DNA of 64,000 nucleotides from Populus alba (taxonomy: Eukaryota > Streptophyta > Magnoliopsida > Malpighiales > Salicaceae). Position 1 is the first letter of the stretch; each line of letters starts with the position of its first letter. Below, one piece after another: positions 48,469 to 60,970 of this stretch. The notes below the pieces were generated by a model. It worked only from the letters and a program-made list of their open reading frames with translations. It did not search any database and was not told the DNA's origin. Where the stretch lies: positions 6,353,770 through 6,417,769 of the forward strand of contig NC_133284.1 of NCBI RefSeq assembly GCF_005239225.2, given 5' to 3'. The position numbers were made by a program, and so were the translations under genes.

Positions 48469-51400
48469 ATGGCCTCCATTTCAACTCTTGGAATTCCATT
48501 CCAATCTCCTGGAAGAGCTTCAACATCCACAGTACGTCTTCTTCCCTCTATTTGTCTATCTTTTAATTTCACTTCAATTTTAAAAGCGACGATAAAATTG
48601 TTGTTTCAGAGATGTCGCAGACCGATTGCAACTCTAACTTCTCATCATCCAGGTTCATTCTCCTATCTAAGTTTATTTCGATGGAAATCTTGAAAAACCT
48701 TCTCCTCACTCTTATCTTTTGATGCAATTTGACTTGTAGATGTTTGTATTAAAAAATGTGCCGGGGTCATCGAGAGAAGACAAGTTATAATGTTATCTGT
48801 TGGGTTACTGGCCGGAGCAGCTCTGCAGCATTCTTCTTCAAATAAAGATGCTGCAGCTATGGCAGCCGAATTCACTGACAGTAATCTCATCTCACGATGT
48901 CCCTTCTTTTCTTGCATTTATGGGTTTTATTTATGTGTGTTTCTGCTATATTATGGACAAAATTGATCCTTGCTTCGTGCTGATGTTTGTCTAGAAACTT
49001 CCGGGGAGTTGTTTGTTAACTGCATCAATAAAGGCTAGTCTCCATGAGTTTGGTTTGTCACTAGTTCATCACTGTATTCTGGACAGTTGAGCGTTGTTAT
49101 TATCAATAAACTGTTCAATGAACTATCCTTTTCTTCGCTATGTTTTAGACTACTGCCTTCCCACTTCCTCCTATAGGAGAGAATCAACTTTTCACATTCT
49201 AATCCTTACAACAATTCGCACATCCAAGTTTACACCTTACATTTGTGAGGGAGCAAGAATCGCATATATAATGTATTGCTTGTTTCATTACTTGAACCCT
49301 TGTTGGTGTAGATAGCTAATAATAAGAGATTGCTATCCAATTTGCTCTCAAGACTTGAACTTGCAATGTTATGGTTGCTATCCCCGTTTTAAAACCATGC
49401 AGTGTTACTGTGGATGGCAGAGTAATGTGAAATTGTTCCGGTTAAAAAAAAAAAACAGAGAGACATATAACAACTGTAATAGAATTACTCTTGACCATGT
49501 TTTTCTGGGCATGCAGTGCCAGCTCTCAGGGGGAAGGATTATGGCAAAACAAAAATGCGGTATCCAGACTATACAGAAACAGAATCAGGTCTTCAGTATA
49601 AGGTCATTTATTGGATAGTAAATGTTTCTAATTTTATCTTTTATATTTGTGCATGCACATGGTTAGTTTAGTTATGCATTCAAATTCTAAAATGAAAAGG
49701 TGTGCAGGACTTGCGAGCGGGAAATGGTCCCTTGCCGAAGATGGGAGAGACAGTTGTGGTAAGTTTCTTAGGCGGTGTGCAAGAATTTAAAGTTTGGCAT
49801 AGTTTTCTTGGCTGGCCTAATTTGAATCCAAGTAATTGGGGCAATAGACTTTTGGATTTTAGATGATTTAGTTTCTTCATAATCTGAATGAAGCACAGGA
49901 GATTTATATATTATAATTCATGTAACTGAAGTTTGGAGTACATGGAGAATTTTCGATAACAGCAAACAAAGAGGCTCCTATTCTCTGTTACGAAAGCCTG
50001 AGAGATACTTGTGAATGCTCAAGTCATAGTCAAAATAACTAAACTACAATAAATTTAGTTGTTCACAATAATCATGCTTCAAACAACTATGATGCTCACC
50101 AGTTTTAACTATAAGATGAGTTACGAATATCCTATGCTGTGAGTTAACAACAAATTTGGTTGTTTTCTTTTCTGATCAGTGTAGTTAAAGTAGTTTATGA
50201 ATCATGAAATCGTTTTAGGTTGATTGGGATGGTTACACCATAGGATACTATGGTCGCATATTTGAAGCTCGAAACAAGACAAAAGGTGGCTCCTTTGAGG
50301 TATGAGATGCTTTCTCATCATTCTGGAGTTCAAAGACTTGATTAGCTTTATCAATGCTCTGTGACCTCTTGATCTGCAGGGAGATGACAAGGACTTCTTC
50401 AAATTCAGACTAGGGTCCAGACAGGTAGCATATCCTTTCTCGTTTGTATATAAAAAAATTGATTCTGTAGATCAGACTTAATGGAATTGAGAATGAACAT
50501 CTTTTTCAAATTTAACTTTCTTCCAAGGCTCCGTTTGTTTGCAGGAAAGTGAATTCCTTTTGGAAAGTGAATTCCGGGGAAAGTGAATTCCTGGAAAGTG
50601 AATTCCGGGAAAGTGAATTCCGATGTTTGGTAGTGTTATGGAAAATGAACTGGAAAACACTTTCCAGTGTTTGGTTATGTCATGGAAAATAGCTGGAAAA
50701 TAACTTAGAGGAACAAATCTTACAAATTAAAAAGTTAAATGAGAATGAGTCAACATGTAACAATAGATAAATTGTCAAATAACTTTACATTCATAGGACT
50801 GGATTATTTTTTCAATTGGGTTGGGTAAAGTGCAGCTGGAAAACATAGAAATGTTTCAAATGTTTTCCGTTGAAAGTTAGGACTATGTCATCAAATATCA
50901 ATTCTGATGCCTCGCTGATGAGATTGATTGGGTTCTTGAGCATTCAGGTTATACCTGCTTTTGAAGAAGCTGTTTCAGGAATGGCTCCGGGTGGCATTAG
51001 AAGGTGCTGCTTCTGCTTTTCTCAAGGATATAACCTTTGTTATGTTTGAAGTTCTCTATTACATAAATTTGCCATGAATAAAATATAATAGCATTTCAAT
51101 CTTTGTAAGTGTGTTTGCAAATTTCACAGTATGCTTCACAGCGATGCAGGATCATTGTGCCCCCAGAACTAGGATATCCTGAGAATGACTACAACAAGAG
51201 TGGGCCAAGACCAACAACATTTTCGGTAATGCTCAAGTGAAATTGCTGTCGCTTGTTTGCAGTTTATATATGATTCTAAAATGAAAAATGATTGTGTTCG
51301 GCAGGGTCAACGAGCCTTGGATTTTGTGTTGAGGAACCAAGGGCTGATAGACAAAACTTTGCTGTTCGATATTGAACTCCTTAAAGTAATCCCAGGCTAA
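48469..51400 (+). CDS. FKBP19: FKBP-type peptidyl-prolyl isomerase, thylakoid lumen (FKBP19)
   Basis: Immunophilin predicted to act in protein folding in the chloroplast thylakoid lumen. Ten small exons: 48469-48531, 48610-48652, 48740-48880, 49517-49602, 49708-49758, 50219-50299, 50380-50424, 50948-51003, 51150-51225, 51305-51400; 738 nt, 245 residues, frame intact. Residues 1-35 resemble a transit peptide. RRQVIMLSVGLLAGAAL (twin Arg 48-49) is a TAT-type lumen signal, with a likely cleavage at the AMAAEF stretch (about 75-80). The FKBP domain (about 114-244) includes VVDWDGYTIGYYGRIFEARN and VIPAFEEAVSGM. Several FK506-pocket aromatics of canonical FKBPs look replaced, so catalytic activity may be low; that is inference. 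It matches Arabidopsis FKBP19 (At5g13410) closely from memory. Confidence 0.94.
50544..50621. repeat. Five-copy GGAAAGTGAATTCC repeat in FKBP19 intron 7
   Basis: Exact 14-mers start at 50544, 50562, 50578, 50593 and 50608, spaced 18, 16, 15 and 15 bp. Flanks read CTCCGTTTGTTTGC on the left and GTTTGGTAGTGTTATGGAAAA on the right, with ACTTTCCAGTGTTTGG further on, suggesting a small transposon whose end has been amplified. Confidence 0.9.
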
Positions 51401-52186
51401 CTCCGAGCTGATTCCCCTGTCAGGGTGTACGTATTCCACTATTGCCGTCAAACATTCGGGTTAGATTTTCTTCTTTTGGGTATTGAAATAGAGGCCAATA
51501 TATATATTACTGTATATCCACATCAAAATCTGAAAGGAAGTTTTGAATTTGACCGCCTTGTTCCTCGAGAAGATTCTTTTTCTATCTGGCTTTTATTTGT
51601 GCAACATCATTGCCAAGGTATTTTTGGCGAAAGATAGAATTGCATCTTGGTTTGCTAGCTGTGAACATGGATGAATCTTCATTGTTTGATTTCTGCTGCT
51701 TCAATTGGAAATTCCAGGACATCAAATAATTGCATAATCACCCATGTATCACATTCTTCCCATTCTGGTGATTTACACATGTCAAGACCACACGACTGAA
51801 TTATTGAATGCTTTCCTACTCGACTGCTGGAACATTTGATTGTCAAATGTTGACACGTTCTTAATCTCGTGATTGAGACTTGAGAGCGTAATTTCCTCTC
51901 GCTTTGTGTTGTGGGACGATACGGTAGGGCCTTCTGCCAAACTGGCTAAGCAAAGACTAATTATTGGTGTCATTGAGGCAGTGCAAAAACCAAAGACCAT
52001 CCACATCCAGAGTGATCGCTGACCTATTTCATTGCTTATGAAAAACTCAACCTGGATTACTAGCATAACACAGGTCTAAAACCCAAGTTCGGGCAGTTAT
52101 AAATCAAACAAAACCTTGCAACAACCACCGGGAACAAATAAAACAAAGCACAGCTAGGGAAAAGTCATTCTACAGAAATTGCTCCC
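51401..52186. other. Convergent intergenic region (FKBP19 and CYP51 3' ends)
   Basis: Unique-looking sequence of 786 bp between two genes running toward each other; mostly 3' UTR by position. No coding feature supported. Confidence 0.6.
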
Positions 52187-53989
52187 CTAATTTACTGAAA
52201 GCTCACGCCGCTTGTAACGCACCATGACCTTGTCTTTCACACCAACGACCATTGCATTCCAGTCTATCTCAGGGAAAGGAGATATGAGCTCCAGTTCAAA
52301 GTTCCTCAGCAAATGACTCCATATCGCTTTTATCTGCAAGTAAGCAAATGGTTCACCGAGGCACCCGTGCCTGCCACCTCCAAAAGAAATATATGAAAAT
52401 GCCCCTGCTGCTTTGTCTTCTTCTCTCCCATAAGCAAATCTGTCGGGATCATAGCTATCTGGGTCCTTGAAGACATGAGGAAGCCGGTTAGCAAATGCCG
52501 GAGATGTTGCGACAATGTGGCCCTTTGGGATGTCATATTCTTTCCCATCTCGTGTTGTCACACTGAAGTCACTGTGTGAGCTCCGTAGAAGCATAATTAG
52601 TGGAGGATGGAGTCTAAGAGCCTCCTTGATGCACCGATACAGGACATCCATCTCGGATAAAATATCATGATCAACCTTGTTCCCGTGCTTTTTCATCAGG
52701 TTCTTCTGCTCCTCCAGTACAGCAGATAGGTATTCATTGTGTCGCAGAAGATAGGCTCCAGTCCATGTAGAGGTGATGGAACTGGTGTGCTGCCCAGCAA
52801 AGAGAGCAGCAATGAGCAAGCCTGTGATCTCAGACTCAGTTGTTGGGCGACCATCTTTATACTTTGAATCAATGAAGCACTGCAACATGTCATTCTCTGA
52901 TTTGCTGGCAAGCTTACGAGAATTTATGATGTTTGCAAAGATTTCTGCAAGCTTCTTGCGTGCCCGGTCACGGCGGCGATGAGCCGGGATGGGCAAGTAT
53001 GGGAATAAAACACTAACTGGGAGCATTCCATTGTCAAGGTCATGGAATAGAGCAGACACATCATCAAAAAGCTTATCGCGCACTTCTCGTCCAAGTAGAC
53101 ATCTACTGGCTGTCAAAATGATCAGATGCTCAAGCTCATACTTCAAGTCTACCACCCCACTGTCTCCCCATTTTGAGAAGTAAGCCTGCCATTTCCAAAA
53201 TGATGATAAAATGATTAGAACCACGAATTCCCACATCATGAGCACAGCATGATTGTTCTAGAAATCATACAGGGGTAAAAATCTAATGTAACATTATGCA
53301 AATTGTACGAACAAGACCAGAATTCAATGATGATTCTCTAGAATGATTGGTGGAAGCATGGTCATCAGCCTTGAATTTAAAACCCACAGCAACCTTTTAT
53401 GTTTAAATAGCCAGCATTAAAGAAAAGGGTTATCAATGAAACTCGGACACGCAAGAACTGATAGCGTAGAAAGTAAATAGTAAAAAACAGAAACAGCTGA
53501 CAGATCAATAAACTTGCTCACCTCTGCTTCTACCACCATCTGGTCGACATATCCCTTGAGTTTGTTCACTCTTAAAGCCTCCGTGAAGAACCGAAACTGC
53601 TCTTGCCTAACGGAGTACTCCACATCAAACACAACACCCGGACCAAAAGTAGGCACATTGAACTGATACACCTCCTGCTGGCTCAAATCCACTTCCAAAG
53701 CCTTGAAGAAATGCGCGGACACCTCAGGGCCAATCAAGAAAGTAATCTTCCTATTAACTAAATTCACAGTAAACACACTGCCAAGTTTTGGGTACTCTTC
53801 GCGAAGCATCACAATAGGACCTTTAAGGAACCGAATGAGCCCTCCAATCAAAGGCCATCCCTTCATAACAGGGGGCAAGCGCTTTTGAGATCTAGGCATT
53901 ATAAGAGCAGAGATGAGCTTGGCCACTAGTAGAGTGGCTATAATGAGTAGACCCACATTCAAGAACTTGTTATCCGTATCTCCAGTCAT
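52187..53989 (-). CDS. CYP51G1: Obtusifoliol 14-alpha demethylase (CYP51G), sterol biosynthesis
   Basis: Endoplasmic reticulum cytochrome P450 that removes the 14-alpha methyl of obtusifoliol in phytosterol synthesis. Two exons, 53989-53522 and 53185-52187, encode 488 residues, the usual family length; the intron is phase 0. The ATG at 53989 is preferred because it gives the conserved N terminus; upstream in-frame sequence has no ATG. An N-terminal membrane anchor spans about residues 10-30. Diagnostic features: PKLGSVFTVNL, YQFNVPTFGPGVVFDV (B-C region), the I-helix AGQHTSSIT, the ExxR motif in KEALRLHPP, PDRF, and heme-binding FGGGRHGCLG with Cys about 431. A probable 5' UTR intron runs from 54436 to 54026 (GT donor after 54437, TTTTCAG acceptor before 54025). 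The frame is intact. Convergent with FKBP19. Confidence 0.97.
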
Positions 53990-54024
53990 TATAAAGCCAA
54001 TAGATTTATAATTTGATTTGATAA

Positions 54025-54600
54025 ACTGAAAATCCAAACAAGAAACAGAAATATCAGATAACTAATACCCACGTCACATGGAACAGCTTAAACCCAACAT
54101 GAGTTTCTAACAGTTAAGATGAAAGCAGATCTAAAGGTTCCATCTTTAGTTGACATTGAAATCAAATAACTATGAATAACAAAGCTTAACAGATTTCAAA
54201 AACCTGAGAGCCCCAAACTGGAAATATCCAATCAGAAACAACCCAGAATCCAGTTCATGAAAAAGCAAAATTTTCTTTCCTTGAAGGAGAAACAAGAAAC
54301 TAGTAGCACGTGCATGCAGACGGTGAAAAAAAACCAAGAAAATGCGGTAACAAACTCGGACACTACACGTTTAACATCTATCAGAAAGTAATGAATTAAT
54401 GACAGAGTTGAAATCAGAGTGAAGAAGTAGAAGTACCTGATTTCAGATTGAAAAGGGGAGTACTGGCAGAGAAAGAAATCAAATCACATAAATGAGAGGC
54501 AAAGTGAGGTTTCTTTTCACTTTCTCTTCAAAAGTAGAAATAGCAAAAGAGGAGGGAGGGTGGAGGTCTTCTGAAAGGCGTGTGTGGGGTGTGGGTTTAG
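54025..54600 (-). other. CYP51 5' UTR, UTR intron and promoter
   Basis: On the minus strand a GTACTT donor (54436) and a TTTTCAG acceptor (54026) define a plausible intron in the leader. The upstream part (54437 to about 54560) is CT-rich on the minus strand, as in plant 5' UTRs. The transcription start is not determined. Confidence 0.5.
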
Positions 54601-57600
54601 GATTTTACGGGAGTGTTAATCATGATGGGTTAACTTAAATGAAGGAAAGGAGGTTGAGTTCACAAGGAGACTGTGGTTAGTTGTTCACTAGCCTTTTTTA
54701 TAACATCACTACTATTACTATTAAAAAAATAAAATTATAAATTATAAAAAAATTTAATAAAAAAATCAAGAAAAACAATAAAAAATCTAAAAACAAAATT
54801 CCAAATTAAAATCGTTATTATTGTTGAAAAAAAAAAAAACTATAAATGGATAAAATTAAAAGCTATAAAAACTTTAACAAAAAGATAAATGGCAAAGATA
54901 AAAAATTAAAAGTAAAAAAATTGAATAAAAAATTTTATCTATACAAATTAAAAAATAAGAGTTAAATTGAAAAACAACAAAACTTTAATAAAAAGAAAAA
55001 TGAAAAATGTACAGAAATCAAAACTAAAGAACAAGATCTAAAATATAAATAACAATGAGAATTACAGTGTATTTATCAGGTTGAGAAAAAAAAATGAAAA
55101 TGAAAAAAAAAACAAAGGAAAACTCATCAGCGATAAACCAGCAATATTTAAACACCGTGTGAAAGACGAGATGATGAGGAATATAACGGGAGGTACAGTA
55201 GAACACCCATCCATTTTAGTATATTTGTTACTTGGCTCGGATCTGGAAGCAAAACAAAACAGTGGGTGTCACTCTGTTGTTTTGTTGTTTTTGATTGGAG
55301 GAATTTGGGAAAAATCTCTATTGACACGTGCCATGTTGGAGACAGATAACACTGGCGCTTGACTCTTCTGTGCCACTCTACCTCTCTTCTCCGGAGGCAC
55401 TGGGAATTGATTTGGGAGATTTGTTTTTTCAACCTGGTTTTTAAATTGTTTTTTATTTTAAAAAATATATTTTATGTGTTTTTTATAGTTTTTATATTAT
55501 AATATTAAAAATAAATTTTAAAAAATATCATTTTAATATATTTTTTATTAAAAAAAATTTATATTATATTATTAAACACTAATTTAATAGAGAAGAATCT
55601 CGAGGTCCAAATAATTAATGATAATCTAAAAAATATTCTCCAAAAAAAATTAAATACATTTGAGGTGCAAGGTAGCTTAATAGTTGAAAAATAAATTTAG
55701 AATTAAAGCAATGCTTAATTTGGTAAAATCAAATTTAATTTTCTTCACTAAATATAACAAAAACTTTAAGAACCAAAATTAACGAGGCAAAAAATTCCGA
55801 GCCTTTTATTCTTTCTTTTTTTTCAATTTTATTGGAGATATGCTTTTAACATTTTTAGTCACTGGAGTTTTTAATTTTCATTTTAAATCCTTATTTTTTG
55901 AGATTTTTATATTTTAGCCTAGAACTTTATTTTTCTTTCATTTTAATCATTGGGCTAGAGAGAAAATATGGAGAATAGCTGAAAAACAACCTAATGAGAA
56001 CAAAACTCATCATTTTGCCATGATCTGACAACTAAAATAATCGTTTTGGATGTTAATAAGTTTTATTTTATGAGAGGAGTTTTATTAGAGTATTTTAAGC
56101 CCTTCTCCATCTTGTCAAGAAAAGCATATCAAGGTTGAGAGATAAAAATACAACTTAATTTTACAATTTTAAAGCAATGTTAAAATGTTTTGAGTTGAGA
56201 AATTGATTCATCGAGGTTTTAAAGATATTTAAAGTTAAAATAAGTTTTTGAATTAAAGAACTCATTGCTTGATTTTCCAAACACCTTATTGGTAGTTGGG
56301 ATCTAAAGATGCAGTTTACTTCAAGTTATTAGATATCATGACCTGGGTGCGGGTTAGGTGGTTTATCTTAGGATAACTTGGGTAAGTTTTTTTTTTAAAA
56401 AAAAAATATTTTTTTTTTAATTTCATCGTTCAATATTGAATTGGTTGAGGATTGAGTTTCAAATCTTTTTTTATTTATTTATTTTGCTTAATATGAAGTT
56501 ATGTCCTTCTCATGACCTGAATCAGGTGTTTAGTAGTTTAACACAGGCTAATTTAGGTTGTTTTTTTTTTTTCTTAATTTTTTTAGAAATGATTTTTTTC
56601 CTCTTATTTTATTTTTTTTGAAAAAATACATTTAATATCCAAAGGTTTGGTTTAAATTGTGATTGTTCGCTTGTGGTTTAAAACATTATATTTTATATCA
56701 TTTAGTTTCCTAACATCCTCCTTGAAAAAATGTCAACAATAATAGTCAATTTATTTATTGGAATGCCAGAAAGAACCCTTTAAGCTAAAAAATAAATAAA
56801 AAATGCCACTAAGCTAAATAATATCTTATTAATTACAAAAATATCATCTATTTTTTTTTTAATTTTATCTTTTAATATTTAATGGATCTAGTATCTCACT
56901 ATCTAAATATTTTTTTAAAAAATATTCAGTATTTAAAAAGAAAATAGTCTAATATGCATCAGATTTTTTTCATGATTAAATAAAAAACAAGTTAGTAATG
57001 CTTTTATATTTTTTACATTAAAAAAATAATTAGCTGCAAAGTAGAAGATCTAGTCTGTACTAAAATTAAAAAAAAAATAACAAAAATATATTTGGTTGAA
57101 AAAATATAAAATGAATTTGTTTGTAAGACAATTATTGAATGATCTAATCCCATCAAAGCAAAGATATGGGAAGAAATATCTCTTCTGATTTCATTTCTTC
57201 TATCTCAATACAATAATTAAACACCATGCAAACCACCATCTCCATCTATCTCTTCTATTTATTTAATTTTCCCGTCTATGGAAAGTATGCACTTCTCCAC
57301 CATCTTCGAATTTCATGGCAGCGCACTAAATAGCAAACGACGGATCCAGCGTGGAGCGTTGGCCCCGATGGATAAAATATTCGACACCCAACTTAAAAAT
57401 ATATCCAATTTGGTCCATTTCTTGTTTTAAAAAAATTTTGCCCTCTCGAGTCTTCAATCCCGGATCCATCATCACCGCCAAGAGCTAACAGCAACAGGCC
57501 AGTTAACATATCCTGTGTTTTCTCAAGGAGTGGAACACCAGTCAGAGACTAACGATTTATTGGCCCAGCACCAAAATAAGAAAGAGAACGAAAGTATCGG

Positions 57601-57982
57601 TCATATGAGTAGAATACAATGGTGGTGTTTGTGTGCTAGATGCAGATCGCGCAGTTTAAAAAACAGAAAAAAGTATCAATGCATTAAATTATGGTGTCAA
57701 GGTTTCCACCAACAAAGCTCTTCTTTTAGGGGGGTGGGGGGCATAAAGGAGAAGAGACTGGAGAGGACCACAAACAAATATGTAAATCTTGGACAAGAAA
57801 ATGAAACTGCCACCCATGGGCTCCCTGGGAATTAGAGCTTAGTTGCTTCACCAACCAAAGCTTCGAGGCCAAGAGCCAATAAAATCAAAAGCGTACAGTT
57901 TCTAAATTACAATCATAATGTTCAGAGATAAAAGATGCGAACAAAAAAGTACTATGGGGGAAATACAGCAAGGAGAGGAATC
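54601..57982. other. Intergenic region upstream of CYP51
   Basis: A-rich purine tracts (54720-55130), a MITE-like A/T tract (55435-55590), a dispersed repeat (56330-56545) and A/T-rich filler. A GC-richer patch at 57280-57850 has short open frames in several phases with no recognisable protein; it may include the 3' UTR of the next gene. No gene supported. Confidence 0.6.
56330..56545. repeat. Dispersed repeat, copy 2
   Basis: Carries ATGACCTGGGTGCGGGTTAG, a T/A tract, TTCATCGTTCAATATTGAAT and CATGACCTGAATCAGG, in the same order as the copy at 32520-32770. Confidence 0.5.
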
Positions 57983-60609
57983 TCACTCATTTGATATCTC
58001 CTCCGATTTCCCTTGGTGTGAAAGCCCTGAGGACCCTGAGTAAGCATGACCACTATGACCTCTTCCTGAGTCTAGAGTAGACCGATCTGTGGATCCACTG
58101 CGATTATGCATACGCCTTTGTTTAGAATTTGATTGCTCCCCAGCTTCAGACAATGAACTCTTATGTCTGCTACTACGTGTAGACGCAGCATGTCCCCTTG
58201 ACAACTGTGAGTTTCTCAGCTTGGAACTTGGGGTTGTAGTTCCAGAATGGAGGGAAGAATTCATCAATGAAGATCCAGCAGACATCTGATATGAACGTTT
58301 TGATTTCTTTTCTGCTTCTTGTTTCTCAAGTTCTTTAGGGTCAGGATAATGCACAAGTGAAACTTGCCTTGAAATTTTACCAACTATCAGTGCAGATAAC
58401 CATGTCAGGTAATACTTAAATAAGATTTTACCACAACAGGATTGGATTCGCAGAATTAAATCAACAGTGCACAAAGCTATCACAACAACAACAATGGATG
58501 TATATTTTTGGACTATTTTAATAATCAGGGACGAATAATCAATTGCAGTGTTGATTAAGGACAGTCTATGACAAACAAAAGACATCCATGTTAAATTAAG
58601 ACACCTAAAACACTAGACATCCAGTGATACACTTGCATGCAACTGATTTGATGAGCGATGGTTCCAAGCTCATAGAAGTACTAGTTTTTTTTATAATTAC
58701 TAAAAGGCATCAAATATATATTGCCCCTATTATGGGGGGGGGGGGACACAAACATAGTATAGCAATACATTCTTTCATGATATGCAAAGAAGCAAACACC
58801 TTAATCCAATTAAATCTAGTGAGGAGGACAAACATGATTCTTCCCCTTGATTGTGCAGAGCATTATTCTCACAACCATCAAAATATGCTAATGAAATGCA
58901 ACCCCAGAGCTCTCCTCTTCCTTGCCCCTCCAAACTTACAGGAACCTGACTTGACCCCCACAAAACCCAACAGCTTCAAAAACCAATTCTCATACAGTTC
59001 TTCCCCAAAAACAAAAGAGTAAGAGATTCAGCTGTTTTTTTAAAAGTATCTATTTACCAACACCTTTTTAATAGTTAAAACATACTCCAAGGCAGCTCCC
59101 AAGTGAAAAAGGACACTACAGAGGGTATTTTGGAATTTTAACCTTTAAGTTCCTCTCAGCGAGAAGTTGCTACCTTGCTATTCACCTCAATGCCTGACCA
59201 GAACAATCCTTCCACAAACTCCATAGAAGAATCACATTAAAATGACCATTTTTATTTCATCCCAGTATCACTCTCCATATGCCTAGATAAAGAGTCAACC
59301 TCGAATCTGATACAAATTTAATTCGTAGGTTAACTAAACAGTTCATCAAACTACTTGTTCAATTGCTATCTAAATCATATTCCACCGTGAGACAAGATAC
59401 TGGACATAAGTAGAAATGACCTCACCTTTTGATAAAGAGTCAACCTCGAATCTGATACAAATTTAATTCGTAGGTTAACTAAACAGTTCATCAAACTACT
59501 TGTTCAATTGCTATCTAATTCATATTCCACCGTGAGACAAGATACTGGACATAAGTAGAAATGACCTCACCTTTTCTTTCTTGTCTATATTTTCCCTTGT
59601 TAAAGTGCTGACTTCATTTGATGGAAATAGCTCTCAACAATTCAACACCATTATGGGAAAAATCCACATGGAGAATTTATTTGTGATATAGATACATCTA
59701 CGACAACCTTCACCACTTCAACTCTTAGTTATCGAAAGACCCTGGTGTCAACATCTAGCTCTATAGCTCAAGGGCTCACTTATATGCAAGTCTATGCAAT
59801 TGATTGGAACAATCAACAACATAAAATACTAAACAATTGAAAAGAACAGAAAACAGTATCATGTTGGGGATAAAGTTATTTCATAAAATACAATTCATTT
59901 ATAATTCAGGAAGAAAGAGAAAGTAGAAAAGCCAAATTTACCAATCTTCGTTTCCAATTCAGAAGAAAGGAAAACCGTTGCATCTAGCCCTTGAGCAGAG
60001 CAGTTGACCAGATCAAATGCTTTCCCTGCCACAACAAGTAATAATAACCCTTGTTATTTCCAAATTATGCACACGCCAAGATTAGCACACATACAGTAAC
60101 TGTATGCTATTTTCAATGACAGAAACTGCATCAGTTGTTGATACCTGGAGATGCCTCGAAACTTCCCAAACATCCATCCTGATCAAGACTGAGCGATAGT
60201 TCTTTCCCATTAAAATCAGGAAGCTGAGATACACATACGATTAAGAATGTTAGCAATTAAATCTTACTCTCCATGAATCGCGAAACAATGATAGCAATGT
60301 TTACAATGACCAAATAACTGGCACCTTATTAAATAATACTGATAAATTTGTTTTCCCATAACAACAATGAACGCAAAACTCAGTAATAAAATAATAATTT
60401 ACTTAATGAAAATATGAGTCATTTATTTATTGAGATAATAAAAAGAGCATGTAAAGCTTGCTTACTTCATTAATAGGCCATTGAATGAGCCAGAGCTCAG
60501 TCGAATCTGACAAACTAATATCAGCCAATGGTTCCCTCGAATCTTCTTCAAATCCTGGTTCAGGCTTGTAACCCTCGACCTCCTCAACATCATCCATTGC
60601 CCAATACCT
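57983..60609 (-). CDS. Small acidic/Ser-rich protein, tentatively Mediator-associated protein 2-like
   Basis: Four coding exons, 60597-60466, 60223-60145, 60025-59942 and 58383-57983, sum to 696 nt, 231 residues. A non-coding first exon likely ends at 60841 and splices to 60609. The N terminus is acidic (MDDVEEVEGYKPEPGFEED), followed by the conserved-looking DSTELWLIQWPINE and a region ending KISRQVSLVHYPDP. From about residue 110 the protein is Ser/Lys/Arg-rich and low-complexity (SSKLRNSQLSRGH, TRSSRHKSS), suggesting a disordered, possibly nuclear tail. The ELWLIQ start recalls plant Mediator-associated protein 2 and, more distantly, RNA polymerase I A34.5-type subunits. I recognise this only loosely. 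The gene structure is well supported; the function is not. Intron 3 (1.56 kb) contains a 145 bp tandem duplication. Confidence 0.72.
58734..58745. repeat. G12 homopolymer
   Basis: A run of 12 G in intron 3 of the 58-60.6 kb gene. It is hard to sequence and its length should be treated as uncertain. Confidence 0.8.
59286..59575. repeat. 145 bp tandem duplication in an intron
   Basis: Copies 59286-59430 and 59431-59575 start GATAAAGAGTCAACC and end CCTCACCTTTT; I see a single mismatch (AAATCAT against AATTCAT). The near identity points to a recent duplication or an assembly artefact. Confidence 0.93.
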
Positions 60610-60840
60610 CTGCGAAAACAAAAAAAATATAACATCACTCTTCATTCAAACATTTCATCAAACACCTTCCAAAAAATTTTCATCCCTTTCCTTTTTCTTT
60701 ATAGGTGTTACAATTACCAATTTTGTTAATTAAAAAAAAAAAAAAAACAAAGGAGCTTGCTGCTTGTGCAGAGGGAAACTTTAGAGATTGAATAGAAGTT
60801 ACGTGAAAGATAACGAGAAGAGAGAGGAAGAGAGAGGTAC

Positions 60841-60970
60841 CTTTATGGATAGTAATAAGAGCAACGGCGAACAAGGAAGTTTTTCTTCTTCTTCAGTCGT
60901 GGTGCTTGTTGCTTGCAGTTGCAGGGGGGTTTAAGCAGCGAAACCTAAAAACCTCTCGGCTTTCCTCTCT
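60841..60970 (-). other. Probable non-coding first exon and promoter of the 58-60.6 kb gene
   Basis: On the minus strand ATAAAG is followed by a GT donor at 60840-60839, and a TTTTCGCAG acceptor precedes 60609. No ATG in frame with the coding start was seen in this segment. The transcription start is not determined. Confidence 0.5.

Noticed and set aside
50544..50621. CRISPR-like short repeat in the FKBP19 intron
   Set aside because: Spacers are 1-4 bases and the context is a plant intron.
54035..54037. Upstream in-frame start for CYP51
   Set aside because: The codon is TTG, it falls in front of or at a likely UTR-intron acceptor, and the ATG at 53989 gives the family N terminus.
57515..57835. 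106-codon open frame on the plus strand
   Set aside because: Composition is not protein-like, other frames are equally open, and no splice partners were seen.
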